Source: Parelaphostrongylus tenuis | Taxonomy: Eukaryota > Nematoda > Chromadorea > Rhabditida > Metastrongylidae | Reading direction: 5' to 3' | Length of the DNA: 64,000 bases | NCBI GenBank assembly: GCA_019055375.1 | Contig: JAHQIW010000227.1 | Coordinates: 1-64,000, forward strand | In this document: one piece after another, positions 1 through 20,787 of the stretch | Layout of the letters: every line of letters starts with the position of its first letter | How positions within the stretch are numbered: the stretch's first letter is position 1 | Notes under the pieces: generated by a model | The model's input: only the letters and a program-made list of their open reading frames with translations | Told to the model about the DNA's origin: nothing | The model's database searches: none | Program-made: the position numbers and the translations under genes

Positions 1-68
1 TTCTTTAACTCAACCACTCTTCATGTCTTAAGCGTTTATAGAACCCGCAATTCATATAACGATGCTGA

Positions 69-335
69 AATATCCCTTATCACGCGAAAGAAAGAGTATG
101 CCGAAGGTCCGTCTTACATCAGCGCTTAGGGACCAGAGACACTGGCAACGTACGTAAAACTATCGAAGACGGGTGTTGGCTTTTCATGCGTGATTCGTTT
201 GTGCCGCAGCAGATCGATAAAACCGTCTGTATTGGATTTCCCAGAATTTTACTTAGCGAAAGAAAAGCTATTGAATGCGTGAACAGAGCCCTTGACAAAA
301 TTCTACTCAACGAGATCCTAAAGCAAGCAGAATAG
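69..335 (+). CDS. C-terminal coding stretch of an unidentified protein (partial)
   Basis: A plus-strand frame is open from about 69 to a TAG at 333-335. Its last ~65 residues look protein-like: mixed polarity, with segments such as CWLFMRDSFVPQQIDK and ending KILLNEILKQAE. I do not recognise the family. Much of it is probably the final exon of a gene that begins left of the window. The 5' limit is only where the frame opens, because no clear acceptor was found. The tail of a PLP-dependent aminotransferase came to mind, but no motif supports this. Confidence 0.35.
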   Translation, partial: NIPYHAKERVCRRSVLHQRLGTRDTGNVRKTIEDGCWLFMRDSFVPQQIDKTVCIGFPRILLSERKAIECVNRALDKILLNEILKQAE

Positions 336-3075
336 ACTAGGTAACTGTTTGCGCGCGGCAGAGATAAAATGGAAGGTTAGAGGCGCGGCTTGAGTCACTC
401 GATGATCATCAAAAGTACACTGCGTACAGATTACCAATGCAAAGGGGAAATAAAATAATTGCGTTGCTTCTTATTACCAAACTACCGGCAACTCATATTT
501 AGTTAACATGGATTTTCATTTAGTTACTGGTGGCTGAAGATGTGCTTATGATAATTTGTACTTCTTTCCTTCCCTTCAAAAAGTGAATCCTTCAATTGTT
601 CAACATTGTGTTGGAAAGTATACTGTACATCACTGTCTCCTTCGAATACTTCATGCTCTTTATACACAGTTAGTTTTGTTCCGTTCCTAATCCTTTTTTG
701 TTATATGTTCCAATCGAGATATTGTGTCTGATGTTCCCGATAAACAAGAAAGCTATACAACTAAGTTCTATAATTAGTCAGTCATGCACATTTTTGGAAG
801 AGCAAGTCATCAATCCAGTGAGGCGTGGATTAGGTCAAGTAATCCCATCCATCCTTCAACCGTGTTCTTTAGCATTGTGCGCTTCTTATTTAGGTCCTTT
901 TGCGAAGGGATGTAAAAACATAACTGCGATAAGATATTCTTTTCTTCACTCTTTTTCGCTTAGAAAGCAGTCACGGGCACTTCGGCTTCATCGTGACGCG
1001 AGATTATTCTTATTTGGGCTTTCCGCAAAGAAGTGGACCTCTTCCGCTTGGAAAAACCCATGTGCATCGCTATCCACAAAAGCCAAACAATCTTTTTTTT
1101 AATACGAGCAAAAAATACTATTTGCCTCAAAAGTAGGTCTCGCTATGCTTACGGAAAATCGTTAAGGAAAACATTGAGGAAAGCTATTCCATCATGTTGA
1201 TGGTGATATGTGTTGTAGCCGTATGGGAATGCATATGTGTTGGATGGAATTTATACCACTTTGAGGTTTCTGGTTAACATTTCGAGTAAGTGAAATTCAT
1301 TATCGAGAAACTTCACTCTCGAGAGAAGTGTCGCCGCAAGCCTTAAAGCACCCGACGAGGCCAGAGGTCGTAATGGTTCTTTTCTGTTAGACAGAATCAA
1401 ATGGAGAAACGACCTGTTCGCCGGATAAGAACATTTTATAGAGTGTTATTAATCAGTCAAAAGCTTAAATCTCGGGCTAATGTGCTATGTGCTCACTTGT
1501 TGAAAAGAGTTTTTAGCGCTATGGCTTTCAGTTTAAAATTATGTTCCACACATCGCCACGCGCTTCTACTATTTCACTGAGAGCACCAAAAACACATGAT
1601 CGTTTAGAAGAAACCATGTAGAATCAGAGTTGTAGGTTCTGTCTGGACTTTTCCCTTGAAGTGGGGAAAAAATCCGAAGTTCAATAACAAAAACTGCAGT
1701 CTACATTTGAGTCGCTCCTGCACGGTTTATCGATTGTGCTATTGATCCACGCTCAGCACGCACATTGGCCGACAAGGTGATGGGCAGCATATGTGAACCT
1801 TAATCTTGTTTTCCCTGCTACGTTCCAGTGAAACGGTCTTTTGAGGGAATAAGTGCAGTGTTGGAATCATGACAACTTGCGCGTATAGAATCGCTACTTA
1901 TAATTTGTGAAAATTAAATCTGTTCTGCCGAGAATATATGCGTATGTGAAACCCACAATGTTTTCTTTCTGCTACAGCGTTATAAGAAGTAAATTTCAAA
2001 AACAGCCATGTTGCGCAGTAGCACGAAAACTGAGCATTCGAATGATTATAAACACTCTTATAAAAGTTTCTTGTTTAGCGAAAAGGGTGGTTTTTTCATT
2101 TGCTTTCGTCTAATCTGGAGAAAAACCCTCTTAAAATATTTATTCATCTCGAAAACTGATGTCGGCCTTGTGACATGGCTCTTTTTGTTTAGTTCTATCA
2201 GTAATTCGTATTAAATGCTGTACCATTACATATTCTAACAAATCTCATCCTGCGCACTTGGCTTCATCTGATTTAATTACAGCACAAGCGAAGTTTTTGG
2301 CAAATTTCTAAAGATAGAATTCATGTGACAACGTCGGGAAATATCCACGCTAGACTCCAAGATTGGATGTACTTCACCGAAAACCACTCATAAAATTGAT
2401 GTGGTATGAAGCAGGGAAAGTGTTTTACCAATAGACACTGATTCAGCATGAAACGATTGTGGGGTCAAGTACGCCCAGGATATCGAAAAATAAACTAGAA
2501 ACGTTGGCGGCTATCCGCTTCCATTCGTCAGCCGACGATAATGCAAACATTAAACGAATTGGACCACAAAGTTCTTTCTGGTCTGCTTTACTCCTAGACT
2601 TCTCACATGCCAACTACCACTTCCTCAAGTATTTCTGCAACTCCCTGTGCGAGAATTACCTAATAAACTAAGCCAAGGTTGTACCTGTCTTCAACGACTT
2701 CATCGTCTCAGAAGTCAAGGACAACACACATGATAGAAATAAACTTAACTATGTCCGCGAAAAATGCCCAGATTTATTTGGCTTTTATTCTATTCATTAA
2801 CTTTTGTATTGAGATAAGAAAATACGTTTTCGAAAGTACAGGTTGAAAACCATCATCAGTTCTTGAACAACTTAGTGAGCTATGAAAAAACCGCTTTGGA
2901 AATTTGATTTTTCTTTTTTTTTATTTTCGGCATGACTTCACTTTTTCTAGCTTCCTGCTTTTTGATAGATTTCTCTTCAATGTCCAACATTTTCTATGTT
3001 GATTCAAAAGCGGAAATTTTTCAGACCATGGGTACAACAGCGACTTCCGGTGATCACATACGAACAGCATATCAG
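336..3075. other. No recognised gene; degraded repeats
   Basis: No exon chain could be supported. The longest frame (698-1102, +) has no recognisable domain. Positions ~1,395-2,115 hold a degraded copy of the 0.9 kb MITE described at 6,334-7,222: 'ttcgccggataagaa' on the left and the inverse 'cttgtttagcgaaaa' on the right. Upstream exons of the gene ending at 3,531 may be hidden here. Confidence 0.4.
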
Positions 3076-3531
3076 CTTATTTTTCCATATTTTTCTGGCG
3101 GTATATCATTCCTCCAGTTTTACTGGTAAGTCCTTAGTTCTATGCATGAATTTGTGAAGGAATGAGTGAATGAATCAACGCTTGAATGACTAGACTGGGT
3201 ATGAATGAATGAACTTGATAAATGTTCTGTTCAGGCCACCGTGATCATTGGATTTGCGTCGAAAAACGATTCTTATGGAACTGTCGTGGACGTCGATCAT
3301 TACAACGTTCGTCTGTACACTCCCATGCTCTACGCAATAAAAGCGGTAAGTGAATGTGATACTGTAATGGGTGCCACAGACAGACATAAAAAAGTCAACA
3401 TTACTGATAGCCTTTTCCAATTCTGAGTACCTCAAAGCCATTAAGTGGAATTTATTTTCCATTTTATACATTTACTATAGGAAGTAGACTTCAGTCCAGC
3501 GAACCACCAGCTTATAAAAGCCGCATTCTAA
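3076..3531 (+). CDS. 3' end of an unidentified gene, possibly a membrane protein (three exons, partial)
   Basis: Three exons with good splice signals join in phase: 3076-3125 (donor GTAAGTCC), 3235-3345 (acceptor TTCTGTTCAG, donor GTAAGTGA) and 3481-3531 (acceptor TTTACTATAG, stop TAA 3529-3531). The joined peptide starts with a hydrophobic stretch (FFWRYIIPPVLLATVIIGFA) and then has a polar tail with TVVDVDHYNVRLYTPMLYAIKA and EVDFSPANHQLIKAAF before the stop. The hydrophobic run suggests a last membrane segment followed by a cytoplasmic or lumenal tail. I do not recognise the family. Upstream exons were not found. The strand, the phase agreement across two introns and the terminal stop make a real gene likely. 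Confidence 0.5.
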
Positions 3532-6333
3532 AAGTTGAACATGCGAACTTCCATTCTTGCGACGGAAATATGGTGGTGGAGATCGGTGAATGAAAACCAC
3601 CTGATATGCATAGTGGACCTCATGCTGCGAATCCTACCGATTCCTGAGTTCTGCGGTCTCAGTTTAAGTCAACACGCCAGTGCATAGATCAGAAATTCTT
3701 AAATATTATCATATATATATATATATGTATATATGAATGTATGCACGTATATATATGCCTTTGTATGCAGAAATTTTCAAACAGCTTGTAATCCTTAAAG
3801 CGAATTTCGCATTCCGAGCATACAACACCGATCGATAACTAATGGATAAACTTGGCAGCATAGTTTGAGCTTTACTGAGTTCGAGCCTTTGAGCAACATA
3901 CTACCAACCTATCAGAGACCGTAAACAAATTCATAACTAGCGTAACTTATAACGCCACCGACTGTGTCTGAAAAGTCACTCACGATCTCTGAATCGGTTA
4001 ATGATAAGCTCGAAAAAGAGGGCAAATCTCAACTGTTAAAGAGTTCAATATCTTCTTAAGACTTAAAGAATTGTGTAGCGCCACTTTTTTTAACAACTCA
4101 CTCTGTCGAAGTGCACTTTTGTGGACAAATGTTATCTAAAAATATAATAGGTGGATTTTTCATGTATTTTCTAAATTACAAAAAAGCTGAGGCGAGCTAA
4201 AGGTACGTTTTCGAAAAAAAGACTGGAAGAACCAAGTTATTAACAGGATATAGAGCAACAGATATTGTCAAGTGTCAAGCCAAAAATTGTTGAAATAAAT
4301 GTGTAGATACTGGAATAACCAAGTAGCAATTTTCTCTGTCCACCAATGGCTTTCTGAAGATGGTCTTCATAGCGTAGAATTCAATCGAGTATTGACCCGA
4401 CAAACTGTAACTCAAACGAATCATTTGAATTCCTGAGAAGTAATTAGTTTTGTAGATAACGTTAATGTGGCGTCAACGAGGTGTGACGTCGATTCTCTTC
4501 CGACCAACTGACCGCTGGGGTCCGCTGTCTATTCAAAATAGGAAAATCGCAGAGTTCGATGAAAAGCCGCCAGAATCACTATTTAATAACACTGCAAATC
4601 AGATGAACAGTTCTAGAATGATTATCACGAAGTTTTTAAGAGCGCATTCAACACTATATATATACTCTCTAATCAAAGATGGTTATAGAATGAGTCTTGC
4701 ATTTTTTGTAAAAATTTTGATTTGAATAAAGAATTCACCTTAAGTTTCAAGTGAAAATTAAGTCGGATTAAGAGGGAGCTAAAACTGCCTCATTGTGCTC
4801 TTTTGAAAATCTGTTGTACGTATTAAGACAGCTTTTACCTAAGTAGAGAAAAATCAAAAGATAAGGATGATCAGTGAGAAGTGGAATGCAAAAAAAAAAT
4901 TCACTGCGAGAACTTTGTCAAATGTCAGAAACCAAGTGAATGTGAGCTTTTGGCCGAGCGGCGATGATGCTCGGCGCGACTTCAGGCGTCTTTGATCCCA
5001 CATCCTGTCAAGACCGGTGCTTAACAGTGAACTCCCTACGGGATGCTTCAGTCGAGATAAGCCAGAGATAAAGGTTGCTAAACAAAATGCTCGAAACCGT
5101 GGAGCCCAGTCTTCTTAAAAATTACCATGCTGACAGTAAATCGATGACGGTTCTCAATGTGCACGTTTTAGTGACATATTTCAGCTCGTGAGATTCTGTA
5201 GTATTAATATTATTTGATTTAGACGAGCCATCAACTTTCATTCTATTGTTCTATTCGTTTCCTCAAATTCATCCTTCAAAAGGCCTTCGAACAATTTGCG
5301 TGCTGTCTTGAGTGATTCTAGAGGAAATTCTTTCTTTATAGATTCCGTAGATTGCGTGTTCAGTCGAATCCAATTGCATCTCAAAGATAAAGTGCAGTTT
5401 GATCGACTTAGTACAAATCAGCAATTCTTAACAGATTTTACTCCAATGTGATCTGGCAACATTTTTCTCGCTGAAATTATACGAATAGTATACAGGGGGT
5501 TTCCTTTGTTGTCATCACAGCCAATCACCTTCTGTGAAGGATAGAAGGGAAGCTAATTGAAACTGATAGAGTGAGGGAATTGATGCGTCGTAGCGTAGAA
5601 AGAGTGAAGGCAAAACAAGCACCAGGATGAGTAGCGGGTTCGATTCTCGACTGACGTCAAAGTTTTGCACATCACTGAACATTATTGGGTATAGTATGGA
5701 GGATTAAAAACGTACAAACAGCGTTTTGTCTCTGTACGAAATTGTCTCTTAAGGTTGACTTACTCCTTGTTCGTCTTCAGCGTGGACGACGAAATTCCGA
5801 ACTCTAGTCTCATTGGTAGGGATCTATAGATATCGCAAAAACAACAGAAACTGTAGTGCCAACCAGCATTAGGTGGTAAAGAAGCGCAATGAGGACCATG
5901 TTGATCATTTCGTTCTAAGCCTTTCATTGAACTAAAATTATATGTTTCATGTATCTTACCTTTCGTTTCAAGTGTTCTCCTGAGACTCTTGAGACCTCGC
6001 TCAAATTTTATATGCCTGATATTAACTTTGCCCATAACAGACTACATGCATGGCTCAAAAATAGTAGGGAGTTGGGTTCCGCCCGAGAGCATTGCTTAAA
6101 GACGCCTGGCCTGCCCAACTGACGAGGCTGCCAAGGCCGAAACTCGTATATCGGGCTGTACAAGTACCCATACCAGCCCATAAGCATGGCTCAAAAAATA
6201 ACTAGCATGCATCTTTTCCTTATAGTTTTTTTGTCAAGTTTACATGTGTCACACCTTTCAATCACGAATTATGAGTAAGTCACTAAGTGTAAATTTTTCA
6301 AAATGTATGAATGATTGATTTCTGGGAACTTAT
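3532..6333. other. Gene-poor stretch
   Basis: No exon supported. Contains a short AT/ATGT microsatellite (about 3,705-3,760), a partial GTTTCGG-family MITE near 6,040-6,205, and a tRNA-like fragment near 5,585-5,700 (B-box-like 'gggttcgattctcgac'). The rest is AT-rich unique-looking sequence. Confidence 0.5.
6040..6205. mobile_element. GTTTCGG-family MITE fragment (family A)
   Basis: Begins and ends with 'catggctcaaaaa', and holds 'aactgacgaggctgccaagg' followed by 'ccgaaactcg'. These blocks also occur in the complete copy at 22,739-23,072. Only one inverted-repeat arm is well preserved. Confidence 0.5.
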
Positions 6334-7222
6334 ATGTTAGACGACGACAATTTTATAAACCTATCTCATTCGCTGGACAGGAATTTTCCAGAAGGAAAGG
6401 AGAAAAAATAGGTGTGTTAGCAATCATTTGAAAGCTTAAATCTCTGGCTACAGCCCCACGTCGCCGGTTTTAAAACGTTGCAAAATCCAGAATAATATTA
6501 TGTTTATCACTTGCTTTCGCCTTCATTTTTATCACGCGTACAATTCGCTGGAAGCACGAAAAGCATATCAGCATGTAGAGAATTTCCCGTAGTATCACAA
6601 TCATACGTTTTATCGGAAGTTTCTGCCGATGCGGGAAAAAAGCTCGAACTGAGATAACAATTTTCAAACGCGATCGATCGCTCCGCCCCCTCCCCCCCCC
6701 CCCTTCTCCCCGCTTCGCGAAATAGTCGGTAAACAAGATCTTCGAAAATGTGAAACTCGATCGACTTCCCCTGCTAAACGGTCTTTTCAAGAAATAAGCA
6801 CAGCGTTGGAATTAGTAAATATTACGTTATCAAATGATTACTATTAGTCTAAAGAAAGAGCTCTGTTCGGCAACGTTCAGAGCACAAATCGTTTCTTTCG
6901 CCTACAGCATTATCGAAAGAGCTTTTCCAAAAAGCAAGCACATTTTTGAGTTCTTCGCAAGTTTTGTGCTATCGAAAGAGTGCTAGCACTCTAAGGAAAA
7001 AGGTTTGTCCAGCGAATCATAAGCTAGGGGAGAAAAAGAACATATTGCCGTGTGGAATATAATTCCTTTTTGGATTTTACAGCGCTATAAGAGGGTGTCG
7101 TGGAAAACCGACCACATAGGGCTTTAGCCAGAGATTCAAGCTTTCGAAAGATTGCTAGCTGTCCTATGGAAACCTCCTGCCAAGCAAATGAGGTCGGTTT
7201 ATAAATTTGTCGCCGCCTAACG
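6334..7222. mobile_element. Full-length ~0.9 kb MITE (family B) with terminal inverted repeats
   Basis: The left end reads 'gttagacgacgacaa', then 'tttataaacctatctcattc', 'gctggacaggaattttcc' and 'cttaaatctctggctacagc'. The right end, read on the other strand, gives 'gttaggcggcgacaaattta', then 'taaaccgacctcatt' and 'ttgaatctctggctaaagcc'. The arms are therefore inverted copies over more than 100 bp with divergence. No transposase is encoded. Related copies lie near 1,395-2,115, 33,690-34,530 (inverted), 47,317-47,990, 52,899-53,530 and 56,040-56,265. A poly-C run sits in its middle (about 6,690). Confidence 0.75.
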
Positions 7223-7382
7223 TAGAAAATATTGATTTCTGTAACTCAAGTACAATCCACCATTCTGTTTACCTTTTCGGTTACGGTCGATCCTTCCTTA
7301 GCTGTACCCCTGCGGCATACTCCCACCGACTCCGCGGCAAGCATCACTAACCATTCGTCACATCCCTCAAGCTAGCAGCCAT

Positions 7383-7795
7383 TAACTCGTACAGTAACAA
7401 CTTGTCCAGGAGTGGTGCAGCTCGTCCAGCAATGGTACATCTCGTACAGTAGCTATGCAAAGCAAATCAGATAGCAGGATACAACTGGCATCTCGTACGG
7501 ATGTTGGTGCAATGGTGCATCTCGCACAGTAGCTTTGTATAGCAAGTCGTACAGCAGCGGTACAACTCGTTCAACAACGGTGCAACTCGTACAGTAACAG
7601 CTCATCCAGTAACTGTGTAAATCGTACTGCAGGATAAAACTCGTCCACTCATTTAGTTCCAGTAATTATGCAAGTTAACGATAATGGGACAACTCGTCCA
7701 CTAACATTGCAGGCGTACAGTAGCGCCCAGGAGCAGCTCATACAGTAACGAGATAACTCGTCCATCAGTGCGCAACTCGTACAGTAATGATGGCC
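7383..7795. repeat. Degenerate minisatellite, unit near 'caactcgtacagtaa'
   Basis: About twenty imperfect copies of a 15-25 bp motif combining 'aactcgt', 'c(c/a)agtaa' and 'gtgca' run head to tail. Unit length varies, so it is an old, drifting tandem array. It ends next to a short open stretch that might hold the missing pkc-3 first exon. Confidence 0.7.
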
Positions 7796-9289
7796 GTCGA
7801 TGAGTCAGCTGTGCGCGTCCGTATGACCCGTTACGGATCACCATTAGGATAGTATTAGATTCTTTGTCTTAGATCAAATTCTACAGCAAATGCGACTGCA
7901 TTTATTTCAACATATGGGATTCGATCGATATGCTGACCTTATTGATTAGTATCGATCGATGGGTCGATCGATCGGCTCGACTGAACGGCCACAGCGAAAC
8001 CGATCGGTTGTGGTCCCTTCCGCCTCAAGCGCATTCCTTCACTCGTTTTTGAACTTGTTGACTTCTCTCAGTCCCAAATTTCCTTGGTTTTTTCCATGTA
8101 TTTTTTGTTTTTTATATATTTCTCTCGATGTTCTTGTCCATCACGACTTAATCCAGTTCTTGCTGTCTATGCAATTTATGAGAAAAATTTCTTTGTAATG
8201 ACAATTTTGTGATTTTAAAGCGACTTTCCCTCCGACTTTTCATTTCCTTCCTCTTTTGAAACCCTGGCATAACTCCCTTCTTCCCTCCCCCACCCCCCCC
8301 CCCCCCCCTCTTCTCCCCTTCCCGTTAGTTCTCAATCTTCTTTTCGCTTCCTCAACTCCTCCGCTGAAAAGCTCTGGGTGACAGTTCTCCTAGAAGGCCC
8401 TTTTTTCATCTTATAAGCACTTAAATCCAGGACAGTATGATGATTTCCTCAAGGAGAGACCCTTATAAATTCAGTATCGATCAGTTATTGCCTTAAAAAT
8501 TTGTCCTGGAAAGAGTTAAGCTCAAAAAAATAACGAGTACGAACCACTGGAAGTGCACATCATCACAGCTGATTCTCCAAGAAAAAACACGACAAAACGG
8601 TAGCCTGGGGTTGGTTCGATTTATCGATTGATTTGATCTATTGATTGAACCGATGCACTTCAAAATATACTAATAAGATAATCGCTGGACTTGTGAGAGA
8701 CTTGTGAAAAATATCATCTTTCCTCACTTCGATGGATACTTGGACGGCCTGGGACATCTTCGCCCCCCCCCCCCCTCCATTCTTCCACTCGTTTCTCTTT
8801 CTTTAAATTGGGAAATGTCTCAAAAAGATTTTGGAATGGTAAAAATATATAGAAAAATCTTGAAAAATCTTGCTGGGAAGCGTAGCAACTCACAGAGCGA
8901 GCGTTGAGGGCGAAGGGCCGTTCAAACGCGGAGGTGGGCACTGAATAGAAAGTCAGCTACTGCGATAGGCCCTTTTGTAGATCACATAAATCTTGCCATA
9001 CTCGTCTCCACCTACGATTTGAGATTTTCGATCGTTGATCTACTTCCTACGACGGCCGATCGATAAGTATTCGAATCATGTTGAGGATTATCTCAGCTGC
9101 AAATTCTCAAATATCTACTCGGTTTCCTTTTGGGTATCGTTACAGGCATGGTTATGGAAGAGGAGACGGATATCAAATTAAAAACCCGCTTTTTGGGACA
9201 GGTATGTCCTCTTTATCCGTAATTTTTGGCTCCTTTTATTCGTCTATGTGTATGTTATGTAGTTTGTATCCATTTGTTTTATACAGCTA
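7796..9289. other. Intergenic or 5' intronic region with CGATCGAT clusters and poly-C tracts
   Basis: Contains palindromic 'cgatcgat' clusters at about 7,920-8,005, two poly-C tracts (about 8,291-8,307 and 8,762-8,774) and pyrimidine-rich sequence. It lies upstream of the first confident pkc-3 exon, so it may be pkc-3 promoter, 5' UTR or intron 1. No gene recognised. Confidence 0.4.
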
Positions 9290-9840
9290 ACTAAGGAGCG
9301 CATGTGGCGCAGTGGTCGACACGTTCGGGACCGTGGATCCACCTCCTCTGCATCTCTGACCCCCCCCCCCCAGCGTGGCAGCGCACTGAATGGATATTAC
9401 TTTGTTATTTCAATGGTGCATTAATGCTGATTTTCCCATGTTGCATGTAAATATATTGTTGTGATAAGTAGGAAAATAGCAATAAAAATACAATTGAGGT
9501 AATGCAGTAAAACATTCAGTGCCTCTCCTCGCTGGGGGTTAGAGATGCGGAGGAGGTAGCTGCATAGTCCCGTAAGGGTTAAAGGTGCTTTGCATCGCGC
9601 ACGGGGTCGATGGTTCGATCTCGCCCCATGGCACACCAAGCCACTCATCCCGACGGGATCGGTGATTTGTTATCAGACTTGTCGGGGAGGATAATTGGAG
9701 TTACCCGATACGTCGGTGGACCACCGTGAGTCCTTGTAAAAGCCAAATGTGCTTTCAGTCGCCTCAAAAGATGTTACGAATGGAGTAGAATGCATGGCGC
9801 ACGCCTAAGGCATCGATCAACGCCGCGAGCCTTATCCTTT
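9290..9840 (+). mobile_element. tRNA-derived SINE interrupted by a foldback MITE
   Basis: The SINE head 'gcgcatgtggcgcagtggt' is at 9,298 and its continuation 'tcgatggttcgatctcgccc' plus SINE body (about 9,580-9,840) follows after ~265 bp of unrelated sequence. The insert (about 9,318-9,580) is a foldback MITE (family D): 'acctcctctgcatctctgac' on the left matches, inverted, 'agatgcggaggaggtagc' on the right, and the right end is 'cccgtaagggttaa'. The two SINE halves join to match intact copies at 16,391 and 26,925. Confidence 0.7.
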
Positions 9841-9984
9841 TTCATGCCTAAATGGCGGATATCTCGTAAACTCATCTGTTCCTCAAATAAGAGACCGTCA
9901 ACTTCCTCTTAAGTAGAAGTGGTCGCGATATGCTGTCCGTTCTGTTCCGGTCAGGCGCCTATATCTTGATGTCCACGTTGGAAA

Positions 9985-10090
9985 AGACCTCCCGAAATGA
10001 ATGGAGAGTTGAGTGGAGTTTCAGACGCGGAAGTGAACCATCAACCACGTTTGTGTGGCAGCGCACTTCTAACCGCTGCGCCAGACGTTC
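9985..10090 (-). mobile_element. SINE head fragment (minus orientation)
   Basis: On the minus strand it carries the tRNA-like head: an A-box-like 'cgcagcggttagaagtgcg' and then 'tggttgatggttcac'. Same family as 16,391-16,640; body truncated. Confidence 0.5.
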
Positions 10091-10344
10091 TTTGTTGAAG
10101 GAAATGTCACCACAAGTCATTGCAAATGTCACGGGAGCATTGAGTTACTTTTAAACGTGCTGCGAATCGCACTGAATTTGACTGAAAAGATTGGACTTTG
10201 AGGACCGATCAGTGCGGAAGGACTAAATCTCTTTCATATATTTTTGCTATTTGATTAATTCGATTTAAAATTACTCTTTGAGTTTTATCCTGACTTTATG
10301 AAAGTTTTTTTATGTGCTCTACAAATGTCGTCGAGTACATGCAG

Positions 10345-20787
<10,443 letters not shown>

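Noticed and set aside
698..1102. 134-residue plus-strand frame as a gene
   Set aside because: No domain or splice context, composition is repeat-like, and the opposite strand is equally open in parts.
3028..3100. ATG frame reading MGTTATSGDHIRTAYQ, preceded by a TTTTTCAG acceptor, as the pkc-3 first exon
   Set aside because: It looks like a trans-spliced start, but neither nearby donor gives the phase needed at 10,345. The overlapping frame from 3,076 joins two following exons in phase to a stop, which is a better explanation.
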